DNA of 64,000 nt from Corynebacterium pseudogenitalium. Its GTDB lineage: Bacteria > Actinomycetota > Actinomycetes > Mycobacteriales > Mycobacteriaceae. The position numbers and the translations under genes were made by a program. The notes under the pieces are model-generated. The model worked only from the letters and a program-made list of their open reading frames with translations, did no database searches and was not told the origin of the DNA. Shown here piece by piece: positions 46,485-56,234 of this stretch. The DNA lies in NCBI RefSeq assembly GCF_024453815.1, contig NZ_CP072934.1, positions 1,178,001-1,242,000 of the forward strand, given 5' to 3'. The number at the start of each line of letters is the position of its first letter. Position 1 is the stretch's first letter.

Positions 46485-47798
46485 TTAAATCAGCACCGCC
46501 CCAATGAGGTAGCCGAGAATTACCGAGACTGCGATGCAGACGATACCCGGCAGAATGAATGGGTGGTCGAAGACGTACTTGCCGATTCGGGTCGAGCCCG
46601 TGTCGTCCATCTCCACTGCTGCAAGCAGGGTTGGGTACGTCGGCAGCACGAACAGTGCGGACACTGCTGGGAATGCTGCAACAGCGGTGAGCGGGCTGAC
46701 GCCAATAGCGAGAGCAGCTGGGATAAGTGCCTTCGCGGTAGCGGCCTGCGAGTACAGCAGCGACGCTGCGAAGAACAGGACGACAGCAAGCAGCCACGGC
46801 TGTGCCGTCAAGACGTCGCCAGCGATGTTCTGAATGTCCTCAATGTAATGGTTGATGAAGGTGGTACCCAGCCAAGCAACACCGAGCACACAAACTGACG
46901 CGGACATACCGGAGCGGAACACCTGGGTGTTCAAGACCTCAGCTGCGCGGGACTTCGTAATCAGCAGGATCGCAGCGGCAGCCGAAAGCATGATCGCCAT
47001 GATTGCCTCGTTACGAGGGACGGTTGGGTTCTCGATGAGACCGATCTGATCGGAGATGATCGTCGCGTAGAACATAACGATGACAATTGCGACAAGGAAG
47101 ATCCACACGGATGCCTTCGCGCCGTCCTTCGGCTGGTAGCTGCTCGAAGTAGTCGTGGACTTTGCAACCAATCCGTCTGCGAGGCGACGCTGGTACACCT
47201 CGTCGTCAACAAGGTCTTTACCAAGCTTGTTTGAAACCCAAGCGGTTGGGAAGATCGCGAGGAAGGTCGCAGGAATCATGACGCCGAGCAACTGCAGGTA
47301 TCCGACGCCCAGTGGCTCAAGTACGGAGGCCATAAAGACGACTGCAGCAGAAATCGGCGAGGCAACAATTGCCATCTGTGATGCGATGACTGCGACCGAA
47401 AGCGGGCGGGACGGGCGAACTTCGCCCTCCTTAGCAACCTCAACGATAACTGGAAGAGTGGAAAAAGCGGTGTGGCCAGTGCCTGCCAGCACGGTCATCA
47501 ACCAAGTAACGATTGGCGCGTACACTGTGACGCGCTTTGGATTGCGGCGTAGGAACTTCTCAGCGAGGTAAACGAGGTAGTCCATGCCCCCCGCCAGCTG
47601 CATTGCAGAAATAGCAGCGATCACACACATGATGATGCCGATGACATCAAAGGGGATGTCATCGGCAGTTACGGACATGCCAGTGAGTCCGAGAAGCAAA
47701 ACGCCAAGGCCACCGGCAAAACCGATAGCAATGGAACCCATCCGGGCGCCGAGCACAATGGCGCCGAACAGGATGATGAGTTGTACCACAAGTAACAC
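46485..47798 (-). CDS. anaerobic C4-dicarboxylate transporter, DcuA/DcuB type
   Basis: The 437-residue protein has about 10-12 hydrophobic segments and family motifs of DcuA/DcuB: FGLGLLLLG-type glycine-rich first helices, NPKRVTVYAPIVTWLMTVLAGTGHTAFSTLPVI, ASQMAIVASPISAAVVF, and a late PTYPTLLAAVEMDDTGSTRIGKYVFDHPF. It would exchange fumarate, aspartate or succinate across the membrane. It is encoded after aspA, whose product makes fumarate from aspartate. The GTG start has GGGGAG five bases before it, and this site lies inside the strong inverted repeat at 47803-47878. Confidence 0.9.
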   Translation of the reverse strand: MLLVVQLIILFGAIVLGARMGSIAIGFAGGLGVLLLGLTGMSVTADDIPFDVIGIIMCVIAAISAMQLAGGMDYLVYLAEKFLRRNPKRVTVYAPIVTWLMTVLAGTGHTAFSTLPVIVEVAKEGEVRPSRPLSVAVIASQMAIVASPISAAVVFMASVLEPLGVGYLQLLGVMIPATFLAIFPTAWVSNKLGKDLVDDEVYQRRLADGLVAKSTTTSSSYQPKDGAKASVWIFLVAIVIVMFYATIISDQIGLIENPTVPRNEAIMAIMLSAAAAILLITKSRAAEVLNTQVFRSGMSASVCVLGVAWLGTTFINHYIEDIQNIAGDVLTAQPWLLAVVLFFAASLLYSQAATAKALIPAALAIGVSPLTAVAAFPAVSALFVLPTYPTLLAAVEMDDTGSTRIGKYVFDHPFILPGIVCIAVSVILGYLIGAVLI

Positions 47799-47802
47799 AG
47801 GA

Positions 47803-47878
47803 ACTCCCCTGATTCGGTCGAATTAGTATTCGCTTCCATTATCGCACTAAGAGGCGATAACTACCGAATCAGGGGAGT
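47803..47878 (-). promoter_or_regulatory. structured leader of dcu with a three-way-junction-like fold
   Basis: A 16-bp perfect inverted repeat (47803-47818 and 47863-47878) encloses two hairpins. One is CGAAT with ATTCG at 47819-47823 and 47828-47832, directly beside the outer stem. The other is TTATCGC with GCGATAA at 47839-47845 and 47854-47860, with an 8-base loop. In the minus-strand RNA the GGGGAG ribosome binding site of dcu lies in the 3' arm of the outer stem and would be hidden. No U run follows, so it is not a normal terminator. Alternatives are a 76-bp inverted-repeat element or a target for a regulator. Confidence 0.7.
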
Positions 47879-47902
47879 GTGAGATTTACTACTTTTGGTT
47901 GA

Positions 47903-49324
47903 TTAGTCCTCGTCGAAAAATTCGCCGCGGTACTCTGGGTGCATCAAGTTGTCCTTGCCCAGCACAACCTTCAGCTCCTCCTCCGTGAGCAGGCCACGCT
48001 CGAGAACAAGATCACGAACGCTCTTACCCGTAGCAGCAGCTTCCTTACCGATGACGTCACCATTGTGGTGGCCGATCACTGGGTTCAGGTATGTGATGAT
48101 GCCGATGGAGTTGTTCACAAAGGCCTCACACACATCCTTGTTAGCGGTGATGCCAACGATGCACTTCTCACGCAGCGTACGGACTGCGTTGGTGAGGAGA
48201 CGGATGGAATTGAACAGGGCCTCGGCAACTACCGGCTCCATGACATTGAGCTGGAGCTGGCCAGCCTCAGATGCGGTCAGGACGGCAACGTCGTTGCCGA
48301 AGACCTTGAAGCACACCTGGTTTACAACCTCAGGGATGACAGGGTTCACCTTCGCAGGCATGATCGAAGAGCCAGCCTGCATTTCCGGCAGGTTGATCTC
48401 GTTCAGGCCAGCACGTGGGCCGGAGGACAGCAGGCGCAGGTCGTTACATACCTTAGAGATCTTCATCGCGGCGCGCTTCAGTGCGGAGTGCATCCATACG
48501 TAGTCGCCGGTATCGGACGTTGCCTCAATCAGGTTCGGTGCGCCCTTGATATCCAGCTTGGTGACTTCCGCGAGAGCCTCAACGATCTTCTGACGGTAGC
48601 CGTCTGGAGTGTTGAGCTCGGTACCAATTGCGGTTGCACCGAGGTTGACGGTCAGCAGTGCTTGTGCTGCGGACTTGATGACGTCCAGTTCCTCCTCAAG
48701 CAGTGCGCCGAAGCCAGTGAATTCCTGGCCGAGCGTCATCGGGACTGCGTCCTGGAGCTGGGTGCGCCCCATCTTGATGATGTCGTCGAACTCTTCACCC
48801 TTAGCGTTGAGCGCCTTGGTGAGCTCCTCAAGCTCGGTCAGCAGGCCCTGGACGGCGTAGTACACACCGAGGCGAAGGCCGGTCGGGTATGCGTCGTTGG
48901 TGGACTGGGACATGTTGACGTCATCATTCGGGTTGATGATGTCGTAGCTACCCTTTTCTTCACCGAGGATCTCAAGAGCGAGGTTTGCGACAACCTCGTT
49001 GGTGTTCATGTTCAGGGACGTGCCAGCGCCACCTTGGAACTGGTCGATTGGGAACTGGTCCATGCAGCGACCGTTGTCGAGGATCTCGTCGCAGGCCTTG
49101 ACGATGGCGTCCGCCTTCTTCTTTGGCAGAACGTGGAGGCGGTTGTTGGCCAGTGCGGTGGCTTTCTTTACTTCCACCATGCCACGAATGAACTCTGGCA
49201 GGTCATTGATGGTCTGGCCGGAGATCGGGAAGTTGTGGACGGCACGCAGGGTGTGGATGCCGTAGTAGACGTCGGAGGGCACTTCGAGTGTGCCAAGCAG
49301 ATCTTCTTCAATTCGATTACTCAT
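47903..49324 (-). CDS. aspA: aspartate ammonia-lyase
   Basis: The 473-residue enzyme reversibly deaminates aspartate to fumarate and ammonia. Family signatures are [32 protein letters not shown] and the nearly C-terminal catalytic loop [15 protein letters not shown]. The ATG at 49324 gives [24 protein letters not shown], the usual start; the open frame further upstream is outside the family. The downstream Dcu transporter may exchange aspartate for fumarate or succinate. Confidence 0.96.
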   Translation of the reverse strand: MSNRIEEDLLGTLEVPSDVYYGIHTLRAVHNFPISGQTINDLPEFIRGMVEVKKATALANNRLHVLPKKKADAIVKACDEILDNGRCMDQFPIDQFQGGAGTSLNMNTNEVVANLALEILGEEKGSYDIINPNDDVNMSQSTNDAYPTGLRLGVYYAVQGLLTELEELTKALNAKGEEFDDIIKMGRTQLQDAVPMTLGQEFTGFGALLEEELDVIKSAAQALLTVNLGATAIGTELNTPDGYRQKIVEALAEVTKLDIKGAPNLIEATSDTGDYVWMHSALKRAAMKISKVCNDLRLLSSGPRAGLNEINLPEMQAGSSIMPAKVNPVIPEVVNQVCFKVFGNDVAVLTASEAGQLQLNVMEPVVAEALFNSIRLLTNAVRTLREKCIVGITANKDVCEAFVNNSIGIITYLNPVIGHHNGDVIGKEAAATGKSVRDLVLERGLLTEEELKVVLGKDNLMHPEYRGEFFDED

Positions 49325-49371
49325 GCCACTGATTGTACGCAAATTCGACGCTATACAACTTTTGGGCCACC

Positions 49372-49415
49372 TAATCACCCCAATAATAGGGATAGGGGTG
49401 ACTTATCGGTGATTA
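49372..49415. promoter_or_regulatory. nested inverted repeats between hisG and aspA
   Basis: An outer repeat TAATCACC/GGTGATTA (49372-49379, 49408-49415) encloses an inner TCACCCC/GGGGTGA (49375-49381, 49395-49401). They lie between the hisG stop and the aspA start. They could be an operator for the aspA promoter or a transcription end of the his genes; no T run is present, so operator is slightly preferred. Confidence 0.4.
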
Positions 49416-49425
49416 ATTGAAAATC

Positions 49426-50274
49426 CTATAGGCGTGCAATGCGCAGCTGAGTGGCCAAAATGGCTTCCGCGCCAATTTCAGAGAGAGCGTCCATAACCGC
49501 ATTCGCTTGGGTTCGCGGAACCATAGCGCGCACCGCGACCCAGTTGTCGCGCGACAGCGGCGAGACAGTCGGCCCCGTCATGCCTGGTGTAAGTTCGCTG
49601 GCTTTGTCGAGGTCATCTCTGCAAATGTTGTAATCGAGCATCAGGAAGTTCTCTGCGTTCAAGATGCCGCGGATACGCTGAAGCACTACCTCATGTTCGT
49701 TTGCTAGCGTTACGCCCTTACGCTTGATGACGACGGCTTCGCTGGCAAGAATGGGCTCCCCAAATGGTGCCAGCCCATGTTGTCGTAGCGTCGTACCAGT
49801 GGATACGACGTCAGCAATAACGTCCGCGACGCCCAACTTGATCGAAATCTCAACAGCGCCGTCAAGCTCAATGACTTCCTTCGGAGTGATGCCGAGCCCG
49901 TCAAGATAGTCAATCACGAGGTGCGGGTATGAAGTTGCTATCCGCTTACCTTCCAAATCAGGCACCGCCCACGTTTCAGACTGCGGGGCAGCAAACCGGA
50001 ATGTCGATGCACCAAAGCTCAACGGAAGTACTTCTTCTACTTCGGCATGGGAATTGAGTGCCAAATCTCGCCCAGTGATACCCAGGTCAAGGTGGCCTTG
50101 AGCAACGTAAATAGCGATGTCGTTTGGGCGCAGGAAGAAGAACTCAATACCGTTTTCTTCATCCCAGATATTCAGGGCTTTTGACGTGCCCCTCCCCTTG
50201 TAACCGGCCTCTTTGAGAATCTGGAGCGCCTTCTCTGACAAAGAGCCTTTATTTGGAACCGCAAACTTAATCAT
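49426..50274 (-). CDS. hisG: ATP phosphoribosyltransferase, long form
   Basis: The 282-residue enzyme makes phosphoribosyl-ATP from ATP and PRPP, the first step of histidine synthesis. Visible segments are FAVPNKGSLSEKALQIL, FLRPNDIAIYVAQGHLDLGITGRDLA, and the PRPP-binding IADVVSTGTTLRQHGL. The C-terminal 80 residues form the ACT-like regulatory domain that senses histidine, so it is the hexameric long type. It begins 12 bases after the hisE stop. The ATG at 50274 is typical. Confidence 0.96.
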   Translation of the reverse strand: MIKFAVPNKGSLSEKALQILKEAGYKGRGTSKALNIWDEENGIEFFFLRPNDIAIYVAQGHLDLGITGRDLALNSHAEVEEVLPLSFGASTFRFAAPQSETWAVPDLEGKRIATSYPHLVIDYLDGLGITPKEVIELDGAVEISIKLGVADVIADVVSTGTTLRQHGLAPFGEPILASEAVVIKRKGVTLANEHEVVLQRIRGILNAENFLMLDYNICRDDLDKASELTPGMTGPTVSPLSRDNWVAVRAMVPRTQANAVMDALSEIGAEAILATQLRIARL

Positions 50275-50286
50275 CAGGCGAAATCC

Positions 50287-50550
50287 TTAGAGGTATTTAT
50301 AGATGTCATCAGGGGTAAGACCTCGTTGCAGCATCATTACCTGGGTCCAGTACATCAGCTGGCTCATTTCCTCCGCCAGCTCCTCGTCAGACTGATACTC
50401 GGCAGCGATCCACACTTCACCAGCTTCTTCGATGATTTTCTTGCCGATGAAATGGGCGCCCTTCTCTAACGCTTGCACCGTGCTTGAGTCAGGGCGCTTG
50501 GAGTCGGCAGTTTCAGTGAGCTGAGCAAAAAGTTGATCGAAGTCCTTCAC
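50287..50550 (-). CDS. hisE: phosphoribosyl-ATP pyrophosphatase
   Basis: The 87-residue protein is a MazG-like pyrophosphatase that releases pyrophosphate from phosphoribosyl-ATP, the second step of histidine synthesis. It has [19 protein letters not shown] with the catalytic Glu residues and [25 protein letters not shown]. The GTG at 50550 is chosen because AAGGTG precedes it and KDFDQLF is the usual start. It is followed after 12 bases by hisG, the regular actinobacterial pair. Confidence 0.95.
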   Translation of the reverse strand: MKDFDQLFAQLTETADSKRPDSSTVQALEKGAHFIGKKIIEEAGEVWIAAEYQSDEELAEEMSQLMYWTQVMMLQRGLTPDDIYKYL

Positions 50551-50591
50551 GCACAACACCTTAGCGGAAACAGAAGAGCTTTGAGCGCGGT

Positions 50592-51260
50592 TTATGGCGC
50601 GGAATACCACCTTGCAACATCATGAAGTGTCGCAGACTGTAAATCGCTGAAGGTGATTCTTGTGGCCGGCTTCGGGACATAGTCGGCCAAGCCGAGCACC
50701 CGTGCACCTGCCCTAATCGCTGCTTGCATTCCCGCCTGAGAGTCTTCAACTGCGATACAGCGCGACGGCTCAGCACCAACCAACTGCGCTGCTTTCAGAT
50801 ACATATCCGGAGCTGGTTTTGGGTTGGATACCTCATCTCCAGTCACGGTTGCTTGAAAGTAATCGTTGCCGATGAAGTCAATGCAGGTTTGAGCGAGCGC
50901 GCGTTCTGTGTTCGTCGCAATGGCCATCGGAATGCCATGGTCCCGCAGTATGTCAAGGACGTGGCGTATTCCCGGGTTCAGCTCAATACCTTGCCCTAGG
51001 AGTTGCTGCATCCGTTCTTGCATCCACCGCTTCAGCCGCTCTGTATCTCCGGGCTGCAAGGAATACCCGGTCCAAGTAGTGATGATGCTCAACGCTGTGG
51101 GGAAACTGACGCCCTCCGCTTTTCGACGCTCCTCCGCAGAAAGCCTCTTGCCCAAAAACTCAGACAGCTCAAAGGTTGCTTGCGCCCAAAGCGGCTCGGT
51201 ATTGATGAGCGTCCCATCCATATCCCACAGCACAGCTTGGGGAGCGCGAACCCTACTCAC
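50592..51260 (-). CDS. HAD-superfamily phosphatase
   Basis: The 222-residue protein has the HAD motifs in order: [15 protein letters not shown] with the nucleophilic and acid Asp, a cap domain, motif II around AIATNTER, the lysine in [16 protein letters not shown], and [21 protein letters not shown]. The substrate is a small phosphorylated compound, unknown. The GTG at 51260 is chosen because it overlaps the stop of the upstream gene by eight bases; the open frame further upstream belongs to the other frame. It lies 41 bases before hisE. Confidence 0.85.
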   Translation of the reverse strand: MSRVRAPQAVLWDMDGTLINTEPLWAQATFELSEFLGKRLSAEERRKAEGVSFPTALSIITTWTGYSLQPGDTERLKRWMQERMQQLLGQGIELNPGIRHVLDILRDHGIPMAIATNTERALAQTCIDFIGNDYFQATVTGDEVSNPKPAPDMYLKAAQLVGAEPSRCIAVEDSQAGMQAAIRAGARVLGLADYVPKPATRITFSDLQSATLHDVARWYSAP

Positions 51261-51636
51261 GATTGAACAGCTCCTGGACGACGGATGGATCCGCGCCAAT
51301 CTGTGCCGAGACCTTCGCGAAAATTCCCTCGATGTCCGACATCTCCTCTGGCTCGAGCACGGCATATTGATGCTTAGCGTTGAACTCTTCAAGATTGGCA
51401 ATGAGGCCCGTGTAGAGGTCGCTGATGGTGGCGTCGTCAACCGGCTGCGCGACGAGCGACGCAGTGTCGAGAAAAATCTCGAGGATTTCACGGAGCTCAG
51501 GTAATACGGCAGGGTCAAATGGGGCTTCCCAGAGTTCGAGGTCCTGCTCTTGCAAATATTCACCGGATGCAAACACCCTCAAATCCTCGATGAACTCGTC
51601 GACATCGGATTGGAATGTGGATCGGAGACTACTCAT
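51253..51636 (-). CDS. small acidic helical protein of unknown function
   Basis: The 127-residue protein is strongly acidic and mostly helical, with no membrane segment or cysteine cluster. I do not recognise the family. Its start overlaps the mshC stop by eight bases and its stop overlaps the HAD phosphatase start by eight bases, so its expression is tied to both. A role with MshC or the phosphatase is possible but not shown. Confidence 0.6.
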   Translation of the reverse strand: MSSLRSTFQSDVDEFIEDLRVFASGEYLQEQDLELWEAPFDPAVLPELREILEIFLDTASLVAQPVDDATISDLYTGLIANLEEFNAKHQYAVLEPEEMSDIEGIFAKVSAQIGADPSVVQELFNRE

Positions 51637-52858
51637 CGTTGCTGCCTACCTTTACACCGAGTAAGCCTTCGATAGCTTGTCGAAGTAACCCGTTGTAATC
51701 GCCTTTGGCGGCGTCGATAATTTGAATCGCAGTTGGTGTGTCGAGGTCGTCAGCAAGGGCCTGGCGCAAATCTTGAATTGTTTGCTCCACGCGAGACTGC
51801 TGATCTGTCTGAGAAAGAATTGTGTGCCACGACTTGAGTCGATGCTCTGCTTGATCGAGTGCCTCGTAGGAGAAATCGCGGTCTTGGCGATAGTGGCCGG
51901 AGAAGACGGCAAGGCGAATCGCAGACGCTGAGTGTCCCTGTTCTGTTAGCTTGTGCACAAAGACGAGATTGCCGAGAGATTTCGACATCTTCACTCCCTC
52001 AAGCGCGATCATTCCCGCGTGCACGTAGTGGTGTGCCATCCGTTGTTCTCCAGTCGCAGCCTCAGCATGCGCGGCAGAAAACTCGTGATGTGGAAACGCT
52101 AGGTCCGAGCCTCCGCCTTGGATTGCAAACGGTACGCCGAGACGGTTCGCAGCGATGGCAGAGCACTCGACGTGCCAACCTGGGCGGCCGGGGCCGAAGG
52201 GAGAATCCCACGCGGGCTCCCCTTCCCTGTGTCCACGCCACACCAGCGCATCGAGTGAGTCTCGTTTCCCCTCACGGTCAGGGTCTCCCCCGCGCTCGGC
52301 AAAGAAATGCTCCATCTGCTCGCGCGTCATGTTTGACTCGTATCCAAACTGTTTGGTTGCGGTGATATCAGCGTAAATATCACCGTGGTCTAGGCGGTAC
52401 GCTGCGCCGACGTCGAGCAAGCGCTGCACCATCTCAATGACCTCATCGACAGTCTCCATCGCGCCAACATAGTCCTGAGGCGGTATGACTGAGAGCACTT
52501 CCATGTCGCTGCGGAAAAGGTTGATCTGTTCCGTTCCCAGCTCGCGCCAATCGACGCCGTCTCGCTCCGCGCGCTCGAACAATGGATCGTCGACATCGGT
52601 GATGTTCTGCACGTAATGAACGTCGTGGCCGTTAGCAAGGAGCTGACGATAGACGAGATCAAAGGAGAGGTACGTAGCTGCGTGTCCAAGGTGAGTGGAG
52701 TCGTATGGGGTGATGCCGCAGACGTACATCCCCACCTTCCCCGAGTGATGGGCAGCTGTGTTAACGGGCTTTACCACCCTATCTGCGGTGTCATACAGAG
52801 ACAGCGGCACCGGAGTACCAGAGACAGCAGGGACTACAGGTTGTGGCCAAGAATGCAT
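51629..52858 (-). CDS. mshC: mycothiol ligase MshC
   Basis: The 409-residue enzyme ligates cysteine to 1-D-myo-inosityl-2-amino-2-deoxy-alpha-D-glucopyranoside in mycothiol synthesis, with cysteinyl-AMP as intermediate. It is a cysteinyl-tRNA synthetase relative with a zinc-site Cys in [14 protein letters not shown], the HIGH-like [10 protein letters not shown] and the KMSKS loop [13 protein letters not shown], and no tRNA anticodon domain. The start [14 protein letters not shown] matches the family; an in-frame ATG four residues upstream is possible. It is downstream of uppP with a 64-base gap. Confidence 0.95.
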   Translation of the reverse strand: MHSWPQPVVPAVSGTPVPLSLYDTADRVVKPVNTAAHHSGKVGMYVCGITPYDSTHLGHAATYLSFDLVYRQLLANGHDVHYVQNITDVDDPLFERAERDGVDWRELGTEQINLFRSDMEVLSVIPPQDYVGAMETVDEVIEMVQRLLDVGAAYRLDHGDIYADITATKQFGYESNMTREQMEHFFAERGGDPDREGKRDSLDALVWRGHREGEPAWDSPFGPGRPGWHVECSAIAANRLGVPFAIQGGGSDLAFPHHEFSAAHAEAATGEQRMAHHYVHAGMIALEGVKMSKSLGNLVFVHKLTEQGHSASAIRLAVFSGHYRQDRDFSYEALDQAEHRLKSWHTILSQTDQQSRVEQTIQDLRQALADDLDTPTAIQIIDAAKGDYNGLLRQAIEGLLGVKVGSNDE

Positions 52859-52922
52859 AGTGACCACCATACCGCGGCATGCTCATCATGCGCGGTTACC
52901 GGCGTTCAAAGGCAAGCATTGC

Positions 52923-53780
52923 CTACACCGGTTGCATAACTCCGGTAGCCAGCAGCACCATCACGATGATGCCAAGAGGTATGCGGTACGCAGCAAACCA
53001 GGAGAATGAGTGGTGCGAAACAAACTTCAGCAGCCAAGCAATGGAAATATATCCCAAAACAAATGCGATAGCGCTTCCGACGAGCAACTGCAGACCTGTT
53101 GCTGCTTGCCCTGCTTGCGGATCAAACGCATCCGGTAGTGAGAAGATGCCTGATGCGAGCACTGCCGGGATAGCTAAGAGGAACGAAAAACGAGTTGCTA
53201 CTTCCCGCTCAAGGTTCAAAAAGAGACCGCCCGAAATAGTGCCGCCCGAACGCGAAACACCCGGAATGAGAGCTAGACACTGCCACAGGCCCATCACGAT
53301 GGCATCTTTTACTGTCAGCTGCTCGAAGCTACGCTTTTTCGTCCCGCGCTTTTCCGCCAAGATGAACACGAACGAAAACAAAATGAGAACCGTTGCAGTA
53401 ATCCAAAGGTTGCGGAAGTTCTCACGGATCAAGTCTTTCAGAGCAAAGCCAAGCACCCCGACTGGAATAGTGCCAGCGATGACCATCCATCCCATCCGGT
53501 AATCGAACCCGCGCTTCGTCTTATCAAACAGTCCGACACACCATCCAGAGAGGAACCTCCAAATGTCCTTCGCAAAGAAGACCAGCACAGCGAGTTCGGT
53601 GCCGAGCTGAATGACAGCGGTAAAACTCGCGCCAGCGTCCTCGCCCCACAAAAGCTCGGACACAATGCGGAGGTGTCCTGACGATGAGACTGGAAGGAAC
53701 TCGGTTAAACCTTGGACGACCGAGAGGACAATCACTTGAGCCCATGTCATTGACTCTGCTAACTGAGAGGCGGCAATCAT
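52923..53780 (-). CDS. uppP: undecaprenyl-diphosphatase
   Basis: The 285-residue membrane protein dephosphorylates undecaprenyl pyrophosphate, recycling the lipid carrier of cell-wall synthesis. It has the motifs [21 protein letters not shown] and [21 protein letters not shown] and eight hydrophobic helices. Start ATG at 53780 lies close upstream of the conserved MTWAQVIVL segment. It lies divergent to the lipoprotein gene, with about 67 bases between starts. Confidence 0.93.
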   Translation of the reverse strand: MIAASQLAESMTWAQVIVLSVVQGLTEFLPVSSSGHLRIVSELLWGEDAGASFTAVIQLGTELAVLVFFAKDIWRFLSGWCVGLFDKTKRGFDYRMGWMVIAGTIPVGVLGFALKDLIRENFRNLWITATVLILFSFVFILAEKRGTKKRSFEQLTVKDAIVMGLWQCLALIPGVSRSGGTISGGLFLNLEREVATRFSFLLAIPAVLASGIFSLPDAFDPQAGQAATGLQLLVGSAIAFVLGYISIAWLLKFVSHHSFSWFAAYRIPLGIIVMVLLATGVMQPV

Positions 53781-53847
53781 GTTGGAAAACCTTACCCGTG
53801 CGGAGAAAAATCCCCACATGCGTACAGCATTGATAAGGTTGACCTCC

Positions 53848-54861
53848 GTGAGAACAAAACGAAAAGTCGCCTTAATGCTGCCCATTATGGCCGTAGCTTT
53901 GGCTGTTGCGGCGTGTACCCCCGATGTCGTTGACCCAAATGACGCCATAAGTATGGGTAGCGCTGAACCAGTTGCGTCACCCCCTTCGGCACATCCTGAC
54001 GGCCAGTTGCTTCAATTTGACACCATCGTCGATGTGGATCAAACGAACGACTTGATTGGTGTGCGCACCCCGGATGCGCTTTACGTTGGGACCAGCGCAC
54101 AATTCGAAGAAAACCGAGTAGAAGAGTTCAAGTTGGAGGATGCTTGCGGTGAAGTCTCGGCAAACGCTGGTCAGTTTGCGGTAGGGTGCGGAGATTTCAT
54201 TGTCATCATTAACAAAGAGGGGCTTCAAAAAGTTGCTACCGACCACCCGGTGACTGTGGCAACTGTCGCCTCGGACGGCAGTGTTTTAGCCGGAAGCGAC
54301 AGTGCGAAATCAGTGTGGTTGTATAGCAACGGTGAGCTCAAAAAGGAGTTTTCTGTCGCGCGCGAAACTGACCAGCTGCAGGCTGTTCCGGTAGATGGTG
54401 GTGCCGATTCCGTGGTGCGCGTGAACACATTTGACACCACCATTCAGGACCTTGATTGGGGCACTGGACGTCAGGGGGCAACGTTGCGCGCTGGGCTTGG
54501 CGTCGGCAAGGTTGCTGCTGGAGAGCACGGTCTGGTGCTCGCTGCGGATGCGACGGGTAACCAGCTACTCGTGTACACCACCAATGAAGTCATTCGTCTC
54601 CAGCAGAGTGTGCCTGTGCCCTCCGGAGCGTGGGACGTCGCGTGGGATAGCGCTAATAAGCTCGCGTGGGTGACTTCAACCGAAAGGAACCTGGCGACTG
54701 CCTATGACATTTCCCACGGCGTCCCCGTTGAACGTGCTCAGGTCAGTACAGTTCCAGATGCACAAAGTATTGCAGCGCTCTCTGACGGAACACTCATTAT
54801 CGGATCTGCGTCAGGTAGTGGCCTGCAAATAATTTCCACTGAAAGCATTGAGGCCAAATAG
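53848..54861 (+). CDS. LppL-like lipoprotein of unknown function
   Basis: The 337-residue protein has a signal peptide with [20 protein letters not shown], a lipobox ending Val-Ala-Ala-Cys, and then a beta-rich, possibly beta-propeller part with repeating strands. In M. tuberculosis a lipoprotein (LppL) lies at the same place between uppP and pyrD. GTG at 53848 is chosen with AAGG nine bases before it; ATG at 53818 would add ten residues. It ends two bases before pyrD, so the two genes share a transcript. Confidence 0.75.
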   Translation: MRTKRKVALMLPIMAVALAVAACTPDVVDPNDAISMGSAEPVASPPSAHPDGQLLQFDTIVDVDQTNDLIGVRTPDALYVGTSAQFEENRVEEFKLEDACGEVSANAGQFAVGCGDFIVIINKEGLQKVATDHPVTVATVASDGSVLAGSDSAKSVWLYSNGELKKEFSVARETDQLQAVPVDGGADSVVRVNTFDTTIQDLDWGTGRQGATLRAGLGVGKVAAGEHGLVLAADATGNQLLVYTTNEVIRLQQSVPVPSGAWDVAWDSANKLAWVTSTERNLATAYDISHGVPVERAQVSTVPDAQSIAALSDGTLIIGSASGSGLQIISTESIEAK

Positions 54862-54863
54862 AA

Positions 54864-55973
54864 ATGAATCAACGCAATTTGTACGACACGGTATATGGGC
54901 TCGCACTTCGGGGAATGTTTACAATTCCGCCTGAGCGCATCCACGACATCATCATGGGCGGGCTGAAAACCCTACAACGCCTAACTCCCCTCACCCGAGC
55001 TATGACTCGTGTCGTACGTGTCGACGGCCCGCTTCTCGAGCAGACGTTGTTCGGCGTGCGTTTCCCCGCCCCGGTGGGTCTCGCTGCAGGATTCGATAAG
55101 AACGCGGAAGCTCCGGACACGTGGTCGGCGATCGGCTTCGGTTATGCGGAATTAGGAACTGTGACCCCGAAGGCACAGCCCGGAAACGAACGTCCACGGC
55201 TCTATCGCTTGCCGAAGGACAAAGCGATCCTCAACCGAATGGGCTTCAACAACGATGGCGCGCTGAGCATTGCAGAGCGTCTCCGAGCACGGAAGACTCC
55301 TGAGATCGTTGGAATCAACATCGGGAAAAATAAGCTCTCCGAGGACGCAGTTGGAGACTACCGAGCTACCGCGACTGTGCTCGGCCCTCTGGCGGACTAC
55401 CTTGTTGTCAATGTTTCTTCCCCAAACACCCCTGGGCTTCGCAACCTTCAGTCAGTTGAATCGTTGAGGCCAATCCTTGACGTGGTTACTACGGCAACTA
55501 CGACGCCTGTGCTGGTAAAAATTGCTCCTGATCTCAGCGACGAGGATATCGACGCAGTTGCAGACCTGGCCGTCGAATTGAACCTTGCCGGCATCGTGGC
55601 GACCAATACGACCATCTCCCGCGAAGGCCTTCGAACCGATGCTGCCGAAGTGGAAGCCATGGGGGCGGGTGGTATTTCCGGCGCGCCGCTCAACAGCCGC
55701 GCACTGGAGGTTTTGCGACGTCTCCATGCGCGAGTCGGCGACCAACTCGTACTTGTCAGTTCCGGTGGCATTTCGACACCAGAGCAGGCATGGGAGCGTA
55801 TTACATCCGGCGCAAGCCTTCTCCAGGGGTATACGCCGTTTATTTACGGTGGTCCGGGGTGGATCTACCGAATTCACAAGGGCTTGCAGGAGCAACTTAA
55901 AGCCCATGGACTTTCCAATATTACAGATGCTGTTGGCTCCGAACTCCCCTGGATCGCCTTGAGCTCCGACTAG
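54864..55973 (+). CDS. pyrD: dihydroorotate dehydrogenase, quinone type (class 2)
   Basis: The 369-residue enzyme oxidises dihydroorotate to orotate with a quinone acceptor in pyrimidine synthesis, bound to the cytoplasmic membrane. Visible segments are [25 protein letters not shown], the serine catalytic block [15 protein letters not shown], and [13 protein letters not shown]. The N-terminal membrane-binding helix and length match class 2. It starts two bases after the upstream lipoprotein gene. Confidence 0.96.
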   Translation: MNQRNLYDTVYGLALRGMFTIPPERIHDIIMGGLKTLQRLTPLTRAMTRVVRVDGPLLEQTLFGVRFPAPVGLAAGFDKNAEAPDTWSAIGFGYAELGTVTPKAQPGNERPRLYRLPKDKAILNRMGFNNDGALSIAERLRARKTPEIVGINIGKNKLSEDAVGDYRATATVLGPLADYLVVNVSSPNTPGLRNLQSVESLRPILDVVTTATTTPVLVKIAPDLSDEDIDAVADLAVELNLAGIVATNTTISREGLRTDAAEVEAMGAGGISGAPLNSRALEVLRRLHARVGDQLVLVSSGGISTPEQAWERITSGASLLQGYTPFIYGGPGWIYRIHKGLQEQLKAHGLSNITDAVGSELPWIALSSD

Positions 55974-56009
55974 CCTAGTGGCCTACGTTTGGGCATTTGT
56001 ACTGGCGAT

Positions 56010-56039
56010 TTGCATCTTGAATCAACGTCACTCTATAGT
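56010..56039 (+). promoter_or_regulatory. candidate promoter of tRNA-Leu
   Basis: TTGCAT (56010-56015) and TATAGT (56034-56039) are separated by 18 bases. They lie 41 bases before the tRNA gene, and their match to the main sigma consensus is good. Confidence 0.6.
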
Positions 56040-56080
56040 AGTGCAAGTGCCCAGCCGAGAGGTTGAAAGCAAAACACCCA

Positions 56081-56166
56081 GCCCGGGTGGCGGAATGGCA
56101 GACGCGCTAGCTTGAGGTGCTAGTGTCCTATTAACGGACGTGGGGGTTCAAGTCCCCCTCCGGGCA
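56081..56166 (+). tRNA. tRNA-Leu(GAG)
   Basis: The 86-base gene folds with acceptor arms GCCCGGG and TCCGGGC (one G-U), an anticodon stem CTAGC/GCTAG with loop TTGAGGT and anticodon GAG, a long class-II variable arm GTCCTATTAACGGAC, and a T arm with GGTTCAAGTCC. CCA is not encoded. Confidence 0.96.
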
Positions 56167-56171
56167 CAATG

Positions 56172-56200
56172 ACCGGCTTCCTCCAGGAAGCCGGTTTTTT
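56172..56200 (+). terminator. rho-independent terminator after tRNA-Leu
   Basis: ACCGGCTTCC and GGAAGCCGGT pair perfectly around a four-base loop, and a six-T run follows. It lies six bases after the tRNA. Confidence 0.9.
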
Positions 56201-56234
56201 GTTTAGGCCGCACTTAAAGACGAAGGGCAAACGG

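Noticed and set aside
47803-47878. Plain terminator for aspA
   Set aside because: The outer stem is very strong, but no T run follows on the minus strand, and the stem contains the dcu ribosome binding site, so I treat it as a regulatory leader instead.
47939-49420. Long open frame of 493 residues opposite aspA
   Set aside because: It lies antisense to a clear, fully conserved aspA gene; long antisense frames arise from codon bias in such genes, and its residues show no family.
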